Part shown: one piece after another, positions 1 through 12,884 of the stretch
How the letters are laid out: each line of letters begins with the position of its first letter
How positions within the stretch are numbered: the first letter of the stretch is position 1
Assembly: GCF_030445035.2 (NCBI RefSeq)
Contig: NC_080690.1
Span: 33,320,796 to 33,384,795 of the forward strand
Origin: Dasypus novemcinctus
Taxonomy: Eukaryota; Chordata; Mammalia; Cingulata; Dasypodidae
Length of the DNA: 64,000 nucleotides
Direction: 5' to 3'
Notes under the pieces: generated by a model
The model's database searches: none
What the model saw: only the letters and a program-made list of their open reading frames with translations
What the model was told of the DNA's origin: nothing
Program-made: the position numbers and the translations under genes

Positions 1-1570
1 ATATACAGATTAAAAGAAAAACTGATAAAAATTCCACCAGCATTAAAGAAAAAATTGAAAACATGATCATTAAATTTATTTGGAAGGGTAAGGAGTCCTG
101 AATAGCCAGAAACACCATAAAAAGGAAAAGTGGACCCTCATCTCCAGACTTTAAATCATAATGCCTACCTATAGTGGTAAAAACAACATGGTACTGGCCT
201 AAAGACACACACAATAGACCAATGGCACCAAATTTATGGTTCAGAAACAGACCTTCACAGGTACGGTCAAGTGATTTTTGACTAACCTGTCAAACTCACA
301 CAGCTCGGGCAGAACAATCCATTCAACAAATGGTGCTGAAAGAATTGGACATCCATAGCTGAAAGAAGGAAAGAGGACCCCTGTCTCAAACCTTATCCAA
401 AAACTACCTCAAAATGGATCAAAAAACTAAAAATAAAAGAAAAACCATAAAACTTCTAGAAGAAATTATTGGAAAATATCTTCAAGACTTAATGGTAGGT
501 GATGGATTCTTAAAGGAGATAAGAGAAGGACTGAGTGGACTACTGATGTTTAATACATGCAGAAGTTTTAATTAGCTTTACTGTAAAATTGTGGAAATGT
601 ATAGAGTGGATGGTAACACACATTGAATAACAGCTAGTTTATAAATGGGGATGTGGCTGAAAATGGTAGTCTAGTTATGTAAATGCCAATTGACAAAACG
701 CTTGAGAATAATCTAGGAAATGGATAGCACAGTAAACCAAGAGGTGGGTGAGAATTGTGGTTGGTGATACAGATGCAAGAATGTCCTTTTAACTAGAACA
801 AATGTATGTCACTACTGCAGGGTGTTGGTAATGTGGAGAAGCATGGGAAAAATACAGCTAGAGTGACCTATGGACTGTGGTTAGTAGTACTAATATAATA
901 TTCTTGCACCTATGCAAAAGATGTACTGTGTTGATACTGAGGCAGTATGGAAAATGTGAGCCAAATGTACACTATGGACATGGCAATAAACAGATGATAT
1001 TATTTTATCTGTAGTAAAAGACACACCACATTGTGGTGTGTTGATGGAGGGGTGTTGCTTGGGAATTTTGCACATGTGCATGTTAGGGTGGTTTGGGGGG
1101 AAAACACACGAAATGGAAGAAAAGAACTATGATTAGTAGTAAGATTTTGACAGTGTTCTTTCATAGTTTGTAACAAACGTCTCACAACAATGCAAGGTGT
1201 TGGTGGAGGGTTGATGTATGGGACCCCTGATGATGTTTGCTTTGTAAGTTCACAACTTTTACTGTACACTTGATTATTTATGTATGTTCAGATATAAATG
1301 ATATAAAGATAATAATCGGATTGGTTAGGAGAAAAATACTTTGTTTAGTAGTAATATTGTGACAATGCTTTTTAATCATTTGTTAAAAAGGTTTAAAAAC
1401 AGTGCAAGTTATTGGTGGTAGGGTGAGATGTTACGTATGTTTGTTTGATGTTATATATGTTTGTTTTGTAAGTTCACAACTATTATACATTTATTGTTTA
1501 TGTATGAGTGATATATTTCAATAAATTTTTAAAAAGTACAAATAGCAAAACTGGAAAAAAAAAAAAAAAT
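1..1570 (+). repeat. Old L1 fragment: ORF2 3' part plus 3' UTR
   Basis: 1 to about 545 is decayed L1 ORF2 (recognisable 'atttatttggaa' and 'acaacatggtactggcc' blocks). It then jumps to an L1-type 3' UTR with the 'ctgtggttagtagtacta' block, ending in aataaa and an A-rich tail near 1535-1570. Multiple stops; no function expected. Confidence 0.7.
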
Positions 1571-2704
1571 TCCCCTTGCTAAGGTTGCAATAATTAACAA
1601 GCTGTAGCTCAAAAACTGCCATACTGGAGAAATGGAAATTATGAGTCAAATTGATGGGCTTTGTGTTTCTGTCTGTGTGCCATGGCTCTTCAGTGTTTGT
1701 TGATTTATTTTATGCCAGTGTATGTTTTCATGCCTCTGGATGGTGGTATTGAATTGTGTGAAATGGTGAACTTTGGTTAGGCTGGAACTCTGAAATGCCA
1801 GGTCGGTTGACTAAAAGGGTGTCTCTTCATTCTTTCTAGAATGATAAGAACGGCATCTGGCATGCCAGCGGGCTCTCCATGGGACTCTATTCTCAGGAAT
1901 TGGGAAGTTCTGCCTGCTGCTGGTCCACATGGCCACAGAGCAGCCTCTGTGTGGAACCCTAAAGTCCAGTTAAACCAGCATAAAAAGGAAGGGAACAAAT
2001 AGATCTGAAACCTAGAAAACTCATATCATGTCTCTTTAAAAAATGAGGAAATAAACCTCAAACTTCTCAGTTTAAACTCAGTCGTGCCTATTAAAGGTGT
2101 GAATAGTGATTTCAAAAAACAAAAAACAAAAAACCTCATGTGCCATCAATTAAGGTCTAAGAATTCCTAGAAGTGCTAAATATAAAATTCTTCTGTTTTA
2201 ATCTGTACATAACCTTGTGTTCAACTTTGAAATCTATTTAACTTTGTCAGTTTGCTTTTGTCAGTTTGCCTGTGCCTAGGAAATCAGATTTGGGGTTCAT
2301 CTGTTACAAGTTGGATAACAGTGAAAGGAAACCTAAATATGAATCTTTAAATGCCAATACTGTCTTACTTGTGGATTTAATGCATGACTCATGAGTGAAA
2401 TTTATTTAATTGCGGGAAAGGTGGAAGAACTGCACAGAGTTGTAACTAATAAAATTGTTTTAATTATATAGTTAATAAAGGTGCCCAAATTAATTTTAAG
2501 TAAAAACTTTCTAAAAACAAAGAGGTGAAATCATTGTATAAGTACCTTTATATATATATAAAAAATTTATAACTGAAATTATTACAGTCAAGTAGATGTA
2601 GCCTAGATTTCAGCTATTGTAATGGTAATCTTAAACTAATTTACCTTTGTTTATGGCTATTTCAAGTCTATCTAGTGCTTACTATAGTAATGGTAATTAT
2701 AACT
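1571..2704. other. AT-rich intergenic stretch, no gene seen
   Basis: No coding, tRNA or recognised repeat structure was found. Only short poly-A and TA runs are visible. It may be part of the same decayed element as 3155-4248. Confidence 0.4.
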
Positions 2705-2717
2705 TAAACTTACCTTT

Positions 2718-3141
2718 GGGGAAGCGGACTTGGCCCAGTGGTTAGGGCGTCTGTCTACCACATGGGAGGTCCGCAGTTCAAACCCTGGGCCTCCTTGACC
2801 CGTGTGCAACTGGCCCATGCGCAGTGCTGATGCACACAAAGAGTGCTGTGCCACGCAGGGGTGTCCCCGCGTAGGGGAGCACCACATGCAAGGAGTGCAC
2901 CCCGTAAGGAGAGCCGCCCAGCGTGAAAGAAAGGGCAGCCTGCCCAAGAATGGTGCTGCCCACATGGAGAGCTGACACAACAAGATGACGCAACAAAAAG
3001 AAACACAGATTCCCATGCCACTGACAACAACAGAAGAGGACAAAGAAAAACATGCAGCAGAGACACAGAGAACAGACAACTTGGGGGGGGGGAGGGAGGG
3101 GAGAGATATAAAATAAATAAATACATCTTTAAAAAAATAAA
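2718..3141 (+). repeat. DAS-III SINE, full length
   Basis: tRNA-derived head, box B-like ggttcaaaccc, long body and (aaat)n tail. It is flanked by a perfect 13-bp target-site duplication, taaacttaccttt, at 2705-2717 and 3142-3154. The perfect duplication implies a young insertion. Confidence 0.92.
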
Positions 3142-3154
3142 TAAACTTACCTTT

Positions 3155-4248
3155 AATTATGGTTATTTTGTAACTAATTTCACCTATCCCTAGACTTCAG
3201 CTATCGTGATGGTAGTTATAAATTTGCTTTTGCTTACAGTTACTGCAAGTCTGGCCCACCCTTTGCCTCTGCTTATGGTTCTAAAGCAAATAAAAATTGT
3301 ATCATAACATTGGAAACATTTTGGTTATAAGTCATTAATTAAGAAAGCCACAAAAGGGGGAAACCACAAACCCCTAGTCTGGAGAAGCCAGCAAAAGAAA
3401 GTCTTCAGGGAAATCTTTCAAGTGTTGTTTTACCGTAAAAATGGTTTTGTAAAAAAAGAAAAGTTTTAAGTAACTAAGTTGTGTTTCCGTGTCAAACTAT
3501 TCATGTCTGCCTGTTTGCTCAGCGTCTATCTTCATATATCAGGATGCTAATATCAAATTAACAAATAATTCTTAAAAGAAAAAAAAATTTTTTTTTCTGA
3601 ACTCTAACCTGCCTAGCCCCTAGGGCATTCTCTTTGCAAGAACCATGAGGGAGGGTCCAGGTTTGGCAGAATAAAACTCTGTCTTCTAGGCTGGGGAATA
3701 AAGTCAGATTTTCCTGTAGTTCCCATTTTAAACCTTTTAACAGCCTAAAATAAGGGTAATTACTAATCCTATTACCAAATTTCAGTAAATAAAGGAAAAG
3801 TCCTTAAAAGCTATGAAAAAAATTCTTATTAAATTATAATTAAAGCAAATTAAATAATTACATTATATTCCAGAACCTAGAAGTCAGTATGCTTTTAAGA
3901 TTATTCAGTTTTTTAAAATTTTATCAAAGACAAGAGGTTTTAATCCCCTGTAAAGAAAAGAGAAAAAAAAAGAAAACAATATTCTTTGTTTAAACAGTAA
4001 CAATTTCAATTTATTTGGCTTGGGTGTTATCTCTTTGGTTTATGGGATACCAGGTTAATAGGTTAACATTATGTGTGTTGGATCTTTAAAATGAAAAAAA
4101 AACCTGTAGGTTAGTGTATAATGAAATTGAGTTAAAAAAAAAAAAAAAAAGTAAATCTGCCCCCTCCTAAATGTGTAAAGTAAAATCCATCGGTTGCCAA
4201 TTGTAACCTAAGGTAAATTAACCAGTCTATGTAATTGTGTTTAAGCAT
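3155..4248. other. AT-rich intergenic stretch, possibly retrovirus-derived
   Basis: No open frame of note. An 'aataaaactctg' segment near 3670 and an A-rich context resemble LTR or internal retroviral debris, but I cannot name a family. Confidence 0.3.
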
Positions 4249-4262
4249 AAAAGGTTTGTAAG

Positions 4263-4559
4263 TGGGGAAGCGGACTTGGCCCAGTGGTTAGGGTGTCCGT
4301 CTACCACATGGGAGGTCCGTGGTTCAAACCCCGGGCCTCCTTGACCGGTGTGGAGCTGGCCCATGCTCAGTGCTGATGCGCGTAAGGAGTGCCGCGCCAC
4401 GCAGGGGTGTCCCCCGCATAGGGGAGCCCCAGGAATGGCGCCGCCCACACTTCCCGTGCCGCCATCGACAACAGAAGTGAACAAAGAAACAAGACTAAGC
4501 AAATAGACACAGAGAACAGACAACCGGGGGGGTGGAATTAAATTAAATTAAATTTTAAA
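4263..4559 (+). repeat. DAS-III SINE with internal deletions
   Basis: 296 bp instead of about 420. One deletion joins 'ggggagcccc' to 'aggaatggcg' and a second joins 'cccacac' to 'ttcccgtgcc'. It is flanked by a perfect 14-bp duplication, aaaaggtttgtaag, at 4249-4262 and 4560-4573. Confidence 0.9.
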
Positions 4560-4914
4560 AAAAGGTTTGTAAGCACATATTCCAAATTAAAGCATTTAAG
4601 TGGCTAGTTCTAAAAAGTCATTATTAGTTTAAAAACCTAAATTAGTATTAATGGCAAAAAGTAACTTCACAACGATAAAACCTGCCTGGAAGTCACCTCA
4701 ATGTACATATTCAAGTGGTGGTAATGACAAGCTACCTTGATTCCATTGGGAGTCTTCAATTTTCATTAAAAAAAATTTTTAAGTGGTTTTTCCTCTACTG
4801 CTAAAATAAAATACCTGTGTAATTAACGTCTTCATGGTAAAAGTGTAAAAGTAAAAGGCAAAGTACTAAAAGTTCATTTCATGTAGAACACGTTGCATTA
4901 AAAATGTTTGAAAG

Positions 4915-6065
4915 CCCCCAGCGAGGGACATGACACCCAGGGATGAGCCTCCCTGGCACCGAGGGACCACTACCACATACCAGCTGAAGATACAACTAGA
5001 AAATGACCTTGAATTAAAGGTTCAATACGGATCAGCAGAATATCCCTGTCTACATATAATAACATGACTTCAAAATGCTGATTGACCTAATGTAAGGGGG
5101 AAATGGAAAGGAGAAATGAGATTATAAGGCTGTGAGTCTCTAAAAAAGAGTCTGGAGGTTGTCAGAAGGAATCCCCTTGTGCACAACTGAGCAGAGTCTG
5201 AGAAACAGACAAAGTAGATACAACCCCAGGTATTGGTTCTTTTGAGGGATAAAGAGACCCACGGGTTCTATGGTCATGGCAGATGGGGTTCACTGTCATG
5301 GCAGATGGTCCTTCTTCGGAGCCTGTGTTTCTGCGTGATGGAATTGGACTCAGAGGGGATCTCTTTTCACAAGACTTCCATGCTACTTTATAGGAATTGT
5401 AATAGGTGCTGGGGTTTAAGATATATTTAGGGGATTTGAATCTCTGGACTGATAATATGACACCCAGGCCCAGAGCCTCAACAGACTTCAGCTCCTACAC
5501 TTTGATTTATTGGACTTACCCCACTCAGCTAACATGGAGTTGAAGAAGGTCAACCACCACACCATGGAGCCTAGAGTGTCTACAACTGAAAGCAGGAGGA
5601 GTGCATCCAGTATCCATGTGGAATCTAAGCCCCCACTTGACATAGATGTGCAATGGACCCAACCAATCCAATGTCCACAGAGAAAATGTGGAATGGGTGT
5701 GGGAAGGGTAGCCATAGTGGCTGCTGGGTTTGGGGAATGGGAGGAAGAGATGAGAGGTGGAGCCGGTTACGGGACGTCGAGTTGTCCTGGGTGGTATTTC
5801 ACGGACAACTACGGGACATTGTAGATCCCCCCAGGGCCCACTGGATGGAACGTGGGAGACTGTGGGCTATGATGTGGATCATTGACTATGGGGTGCAGTG
5901 ATGCTCAGAGATGTTCTTACCAGGTGCAATGGATGTGTCACGATGATGGGAGCATGTGTTGCTGTGGGGGGAGTGGGGGATGGGGGCGGTGGGGTTAAAT
6001 GGGACCTCATATTTTTTTAATGTAATTTTTAAAAATAAATAAATAATTAAAAAAAATAAAAATAG
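4915..6065 (+). repeat. 5'-truncated L1, 3' UTR only
   Basis: Same sequence as the 3' end of the full-length L1 at about 25525-26665, with moderate divergence, ending 'gggacctcatat' plus A-rich tail. A perfect 13-bp duplication, aaatgtttgaaag, flanks it at 4902-4914 and 6066-6078. This is a typical dead-on-arrival L1 insertion. Short open frames inside are not genes. Confidence 0.9.
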
Positions 6066-6078
6066 AAATGTTTGAAAG

Positions 6079-7437
6079 ATATATAGAAATCAAGAAATAA
6101 ACTTCAAAATTGTCAAAGTCTCTTGTGCATTCAAAACAGGTGTCCAATACACTGCTAAATTGGTCACTGATCCCTAAAACAATAAAAGTATCTACTACAT
6201 CTCTGGTCATGCTCCTGAAGTGTATGGGAACTACTTTGCAGTTTCAAACTCCTGCAGCCGCCAACAGTGGCTTAGTACAGCCAAATGTACAATGGAGATC
6301 GTCTCCAGAATGGCACTGTTTCATAATGCCAGAGAGCACTGTGCACCAGGCTGGTAAAATCTACTCCCTAGTTTCTCTCTAGGGTCAACGTTGCTGCAGC
6401 TTCTGTGAAGAACACATGAAATGGAGCAATGAATACCAGAGTACTGTGAGTCAACCTTAAACACAATTGGCACTATAGCTTGCTCCCATGGAGAAAAAAC
6501 CTGTATGGTATTACAAACCTGAAGCTTAAAGCTATTAATTGCAGCTCAGAAAAGACTTATGCATTAAGCAATATATTAATTAGTATTGAGTACTGTACCT
6601 ATGTCCTATTCTAGGTATATGTCTGATGACTATGGTAATACTTCTAGTAAATTATATGTAAAAGGACATTGAACATGTGTTAAAAGTCCTGATTAATTTC
6701 ATTTTCTGAGTAGTAAATGAACATGTCTTTAAGATAAAAATGGCCACCTTGCCTAAAAGCAGTGAAGCCAACAGCTTTTTAATTTAAAAAGCCACCAAGT
6801 TAACTTGGGGGCAACGTCTCACAGCCTTTAGCCCACACCAGGTAAAGAATGTGCTTGAGCCCAGGGCCACAAGTGGCTTACAGGTAGTCAGTTAATTAAT
6901 ACCAGGCTCAGTTACTAGAAACCCCTGAGGTGCAAATCAAGGTGTGTCAAACTCTCAACCCAGGTTTCCCTCCTACCCTTACACCAGCACCTGGACTAGT
7001 ACTTAAAGTTCCACGGTGTACCCAGGAAGAACACACCGGGGCAGCAGGCTTAGGGTTCACCCAGGAAACTGATGGGTGGCTTGTTGGGAATGCTCAGATC
7101 TAGCTGCCAGGAGCAGTGCAGTAAAAAGTCCTTCATGAACTTCACTGAGGCACTCGTCTGGGGAGGAATGCCCTAACCAGCTTAGCCAAACTGGTTTTCA
7201 AAAGAAAAAGCCTGGTAACAACAGTCAAAAAAATTTTTTATCAGGATTTGCTCAATTAAGCCAAATATAAAAACTTCACTCTCTAGTTCTGATCACTCCC
7301 ACAGCTATTAAGGGTAAAGAAATGTCCTGCTTAGTGTACTAATCCTGAATAAAGTCAGCTACCCAAGAGTGCAAGTTCACTGGAAGCACCTGACAAAACA
7401 CAAGTGCCAGTCATTGGACAGCCTGAGATACCTCTTC
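6079..7437. other. Intergenic stretch, possible decayed retroviral internal sequence
   Basis: A 90-codon open frame at 6110-6382 has no recognised relative. Together with 7888-8900 it could be remnant ERV internal sequence, on weak grounds. Confidence 0.25.
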
Positions 7438-7451
7438 AAAAGATAAAGCTA

Positions 7452-7873
7452 GGAAGCAGATTTGGCCCAATGGATAGGGCATCTGCCTACCACATGGGAG
7501 GTCCAGGGTTCAAATCCAGGGCCTCCTGACCCATGTGGTGAGCTGGCCCATGCGCAGTGCTGATGCGTGCAAGGAGTGTCGTGCCATGCAGGGGTGTCCC
7601 CTGCATAGGGGAGCCCCACGTGCAAGGAGTGCACCCTGTAAGGAGAGTCACCCAGCATGAAAAAAGTGCAACATGCCCAGGGTGGTGCCACACTCACGGA
7701 GAGCTGATGCAGCAAGATGATGCAACAAATAGAGACACTGATTCCGGGTGCTACTGACAAGAATACAAGGGGACACAGAAGAAAACACAGCAAATGGGCA
7801 CAGACTGGGGAGGGTTGGGGGGAGGCAGGGAAGGGGAGAGAAATAAATAAATAAATGTGAGTTAAAAAAAAAA
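7452..7873 (+). repeat. DAS SINE, older copy
   Basis: Head 'ggaagcagatttggcccaat' is diverged from the consensus. Flanking duplication aaaagataaagcta (7438-7451) against aaaagacaaagcta (7874-7887) has one mismatch, so this is older than the copies at 2718 and 9444. Confidence 0.88.
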
Positions 7874-7999
7874 AAAAGACAAAGCTAAGTAGTGTCTATG
7901 TCAAAGTCAACAGTTTCCTTTAACTCTAGCCCAAATGCCTATTGCTAGGAAAAGGGCAAACCAGACTTCCCTTTAAAAGCCTTGCTTCTTTTCATCTCT

Positions 8000-9375
8000 G
8001 TTAGCTTAACTGAAAAGAGAAATGCCTCTTCTCATTCCTTTCCTCTACCATAAAAACTGATATTAACAATTTATACCTAACCCCGTTGTCAATTGCAATT
8101 TCTCTCTGAAGTTAACCAACAGCATAAAATAACTTTATATATATATATATATACTGTTCCCCACCAATTTAAGGAAACTGCCGCCTTTGTAAGCACCTGA
8201 CCTTTTCTACTTCTGTGGTCTAGTGTCCTCTTAGGAGAACCATGTTCTCAAAATTCTAATTAAGTCTATTTCTTTCAGAATCAACATCTTGTTAGCCATA
8301 TGAAAACTTCATCCAGCTTCATACAGGATGCCCAATCCATCTTCCTCCAATCAAAATAAAATAACAAAGTTTTTACGCCTTGTCAGGTAGGGACTACAGC
8401 CCATAACCAGCAGGAAGTAGCTACAGAAGAAAGATCATCTCCCTTCAGCACCCTTTTAAGATTAAAGGTGTGAACTCTCTGAGGTCGGAATAAAGTAGGC
8501 TAGTAAAATAGGGAATTGATAGACGGATCTGGAACCTGGCGGAAGGTCCACGTGGACACCAGTAACCCCCAAGACGGCTGCTGGAAGAGCCCACCCCCAG
8601 GATTCTGCTCTCCAGAACAAAGACTTCTTCTAAGAGCAAGGAAAAGCCCCAGATATCCCCCGAGGACTTTATCATTGGGCCCTCACTGGGGGATTGATAG
8701 GGGGGTAATCAATCAAAACAGCAAACAGCTGAAACGCCTCCCATGCTCTCATCATACTTCCCTGCTTCGCCCCCTTAATAACAACTAGAGTACACGCTTT
8801 AATAAATAACGTGGTAAAAACACAAATAGTAGCTCCCCTCATAATTCTGGAAATAGTGATGTCAAAGCTTAATAAACTTAAGCTTGGCCCAAAGGGAGGA
8901 ATATAATATAGCCTGTGCATGAATTCAAAATTATCTAATTCTATATCCAAGTGTGCCTAGTTTTTAAAAAGCCAGTTAAGTAATATAAACCCTATAGGCT
9001 TTAATTTTCAGAAAGGATATAGACAGAATGTGTATTCAAAGTTACATCCAGACGGAATGTGGGCAATATGTTAACTCAAGCTTACCTGGAGGGTGGGCAA
9101 GATGTTAATTCAAGCTTACCTGGAATGTGGGGGATATGTTAATTTAAAACCTATCTGGTACTCAAACAAACACTTAAAACTCTAAGAAACTAACAAAGAA
9201 AAGTCCTTTTTTCATAAAAGCACTGTTTGATTCCCCCATACCGACATCCTCTGCATAAAAGGGACCAAGAAATCCCATTTGGGCCTCGGGTTTTTGGACA
9301 GGAGTCCCCGGGCCTGGCCAGTCGTTAATAAATTTTTCCTTCTCAAGAATATTCCTGAGTCCTGGCCTTCAATAC
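8000..9375 (+). repeat. Possible endogenous-retrovirus 3' end with LTR (low confidence)
   Basis: A purine run 'aaagggagga' at about 8894 precedes a stretch with three tandem units of about 34 bp (9055-9158, U3-enhancer-like). Then come 'ataaaaggga' near 9256, a GC-rich stretch and 'aataaa' near 9329, in U3-R-U5 order. Upstream sequence is decayed. No named family and no matching second LTR were identified. Confidence 0.3.
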
Positions 9376-9399
9376 ATGATCATTAAATCTCTCTGCTTC

Positions 9400-9990
9400 C
9401 ACAACAATAATGTATCGCTATTAGTTCATTAATTGTGACAAATGGGGAAGCGGACTTGGCCCAGTGGTTAGGGCGTCTGTCTACCACACGGGAGGTCCGC
9501 GGTTCAAGCCCCGGGCCTCCTTGACCCGTGTGGAGCTGCCCCATGCGCAGTGCTGATGCGCGCAAGCAGTGCCCTGCCATGCAGGGGTGTCCCCTGTGTA
9601 GGGGAGCCCCACGTGCAAGGAGTGAGCCCCGTAAGAATAGCCACCCAGTGCGAAAGAAATTTCAGCCTGCCCAGGAATGGCAACGCCCACATGGAGAGCT
9701 GATGCAACAAGATGACGTAACAAAAAGAGACACAGATTCCCGTGCCGCTGACAACAACAGAAGCGGACAAAGGAGAATACACAGCAAATGGACACAGAGA
9801 ACAATCAACCGGGGCGGGGAGGGGGTATGGGAGAGAAATAATAAATAAAATAAATCTGAACAAAAAAATTGTGACAAATGTACCATATTTATGTAAAAGG
9901 CTAATAATGGGGAAATGAGTGTAGGACAGGTGGGAACTCTCAATTTTTGCAATTTGTCTGTAAATCTAAACTTATTATAAAAAGAACAGT
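9400..9990 (+). repeat. L1M-type 3' UTR end, split by a SINE
   Basis: 'ttcattaattgtgacaaatg' before the SINE continues as 'taccatatttatgtaaaagg' after it and ends with the L1M-like 'tctgtaaatctaaacttatt' tail. Removing the SINE restores a continuous L1 end. Confidence 0.65.
9444..9867 (+). repeat. DAS-III SINE, full length
   Basis: Consensus-like body. Perfect 13-bp duplication aattgtgacaaat at 9431-9443 and 9868-9880. Inserted into an L1M 3' end. Confidence 0.92.
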
Positions 9991-11420
9991 ATTTTTCAAA
10001 TGTTCCCTAATAACTGACCAGTTTAATCTATTTATGTTTGTTATAATTATTGATATATTTGGATTTGTTTGTACCATCTTAATTTTTTATTTCTATTAGG
10101 CCCACTCTTTCTATGTTTCCTTTCTGCTTCTTTTCCCTTTTTATTTCTGAGTTTTATTTGTTTTCCTATCACTTTTCTCTACTGGTTTGAAATGGACATA
10201 CACTCTATTTATTTTTTAGTGGTTACCCTTGAAATTTTACCATGACATTTAATTAACAATACCGATTATTAAACAATATCTTGACCCACCCTTCCCCATT
10301 AATGCAAGGACTTTAAAACAATTCACCTCCTGTCTTACCCCTTCTGAAATACATACCATTGCTCAACATTTCAGATGTCTGTCTTTAACACCACAAATAA
10401 GACACTGCTATATCATATATTAATACAGATGACTTTTATTGGCTTTATGTGCATTTATCATTGTTTGTGCTCACCATTCCTTCTTGCATCACAGACTGAC
10501 TTTCAGAAATCATTTTCCTTCTTGAATGACATCCTTTGGAAGTTTCCTTTGGAAACTTCTCAGCTTCCTTTGAACCTGTAAATGTTCAAAAGACATCTAT
10601 TTTTCTCTTTTTGCCTTGGTTCTTGAAAGGTAACTTTGCTGGACATAATTCTAAGTTGACATTTATTTGTTCTCATTATTTTAAAGATATTATTCCTGGT
10701 TTTTTCGCATCCCTTGTGGTTTTGAGGCATCAGCTCACGTTCTGTCATCCCTTTGTGAATGTTCTGACTGCTTTCAACATTTCTCTACCTTTGGCAGTCT
10801 GAAGTTTCAAAATAACATGTATAAGCATGGATTTATTTTTATTTATTATGCTTGAGATATTTTGTGGTTCTTCATTCTGTGAACCTATGTTTTTCATCAC
10901 TTCTAGAAAATTTGTAGCATTTATGTCCTCAAATACTTTCTCTTTTCCATTTCCTTTATTTTCTATATCTGGGACTCCAGGATGTAAGATCTCATTTTAT
11001 TCCCTATACCTCTTAATCTCTCTTTGGTATTTTCCATCTCCTTATCTCCTTTTGGTGTATTCTTCATATATAATACCTTGTTCACTAATTCTCTTTTCAG
11101 CTATTTATCATCCATTGAAGTTTAGATTTCAACATATTTTTCATTTCTAGAAGTTCCATTTGTTCCACCACCACCCCATCTCTCTTAACTTCTATGTATT
11201 TAAATATACTCATCTTTTTAATTGCATCCTTTATTTCTTTAAACATCCTATGTAAGACTATTCTATAGTCTGTCCCTGGGCATCCACATCTGTTGCCTCT
11301 TTTTTTCTGCTGACTCTCGCTCATGGTGGCTTGACTTCTTGTGATTTGGTGAGTTTTGTATTTAAGCTCATTGCTTGATTTTACTTTCTGGCCTCACTTA
11401 GAGAAGCTTTCTTCCACACT
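9991..11420 (-). repeat. Old L1M/HAL1-type fragment, antisense
   Basis: T-rich sequence with 'ttcatttctagaagttccatttg' resembles the reverse strand of the L1M 5' region and ORF1 upstream part. Open frames here are fortuitous. Assigned from remembered repeat text only. Confidence 0.5.
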
Positions 11421-11559
11421 TTGTTTGCTTTTCCTTATTCCAGTATACAGAAGGCACCCTGATCCAGTGCCACCTCAGTCCACTCAAGAATCTGACCATC
11501 TTTCCCACCCCTAGCTCTCCCAAAGTTCACTACTGCCACATGATAAAGTTGCCACAGAA

Positions 11560-12010
11560 TTCTGGCCTCGGGTTCAGCCCTTGCCTCCAGGCAACCAGCC
11601 AGTGCAGGTCAACTGTCTGACACACATCCTCACTCCCATCTCCAGCACCCCTGGGTTCATTCTCCAGCCCCTCTTTGCTGACACTTCATCTCCTGGCCAC
11701 TCTCTTCCCTCCCCTTCTTTATTTTTCTTCATAGCACTTGTCACCACCTGTCACATATTGTCAGTTTGCTTACTGCAGGATGCCTCCCACTACAACACGG
11801 GTTCTTAACAAGAGGTCCGTGAGCTTGAATTTAAATTGGAAAAAACAAATATTGTCCTTGTGGGGACATGTTGTTGAGAGTGTGAAATATTTATTAACTA
11901 TACACAGTATAGTGTGGGCTTAGTAAGGGGTCCATGGAACAAAAAAGGTTAAGAACCCCTGCCCTAGAATGTGAGGATTTGTTCCCCGATAAATCCTCAG
12001 CAACTTGGGC
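11560..12010 (+). repeat. L2 fragment split by a hAT-type element
   Basis: Text such as 'tcatagcacttgtcacc' and 'ctagaatgtgagg' through 'gggcagtgcctgg' follows the L2 3' end. It is interrupted at 11796-11961. Confidence 0.65.
11796..11961. mobile_element. Short hAT-like non-autonomous DNA transposon
   Basis: 166 bp with terminal inverted repeats: gggttcttaac on the left and gttaagaacccctg on the right, with 'ggtccgtg' and 'ggtccatgg' just inside. It interrupts an L2 where a cactacaa/ccctagaa pair looks like a worn 8-bp target duplication. No coding capacity. Confidence 0.65.
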
Positions 12011-12059
12011 AGTGCCTGGACTATGATGGCTGCTTAACAATTATGTGATGAATCAACGA

Positions 12060-12860
12060 ACAAGTGAATAGATGAATGAGTGAGTGAGACATAGCTCCTG
12101 TCTCTGAAATGCTCTTGGCCTGACAGCTGAGACAGACAATCCTAATACAAACACCCTCCAGAGTGTGGGAAGGGCAGAGGTGTGGGCTGGGCGAAGGCCC
12201 TGCTGGCGATTCTGAAGTCAGGGACAGCCTCCCAGTGCAGACCTGGAGGGGATGGGGATGTGTAAGACTGAGCTCCGAAGGATGGGCCATCATGGTTCCA
12301 AGAATGGAAGGCTTGAAGGAGACTTCCAGGCGAAGAAAAAGACTTGTGCAAAGGTTGGAGGCAAGGAAGAACCCATTCAGAGAAATGAAAGTAGCCCAGT
12401 GTAGCAGGATCAAGGAGATCAGTCAGGAGTGGTGGGAGATGGGCTGGAGAGGTGGGCACAGACCAGACCCCTCTTGAGCACCCACGGGGAGTTTGGCAAT
12501 GGGGAGGGGGCGCTGTGGAAGGATTTCAACAGGGAGGACACAGTCGGCTACGAGGTGGAAAATGCCCTCTGGCTTCTGGCGAAGCTCAGACCGGGGATGA
12601 GGAGTCGAGTCAGGGAGGCCAGTGAGGAGGCTGTCTGGGGGGCGGAGGCAGGGTCTGGGCCAGGGTTGATGACGTGTGGTGGGAATACCACCAGGCAGAG
12701 CCCTTGGGGGTCTTGGGGATGGCCTTGGCTGTAAAGCGAAGCACTGAAGGAGGACCCTCAAATCGAGTCAGCTGTGAATGTGCAGGACTCATTCGGTGGG
12801 CAGAGGGGCTGCCCACTTGGCGTGCATTGGCTTGATTTGAAGCGTCCACATCCTAAACTC
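12060..12860. other. Mostly unique intergenic sequence
   Basis: 12060-12480 may contain an internal L2 block. The rest shows nothing assignable. Overlapping open frames on both strands have no recognised homology. Confidence 0.35.
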
Positions 12861-12884
12861 TGCAGCCAATGCTCCTTTCAATTA

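Noticed and set aside
2718-3141. tRNA gene at the SINE head
   Set aside because: Box B is visible, but the head does not fold into a complete tRNA and is repeated at many SINEs.
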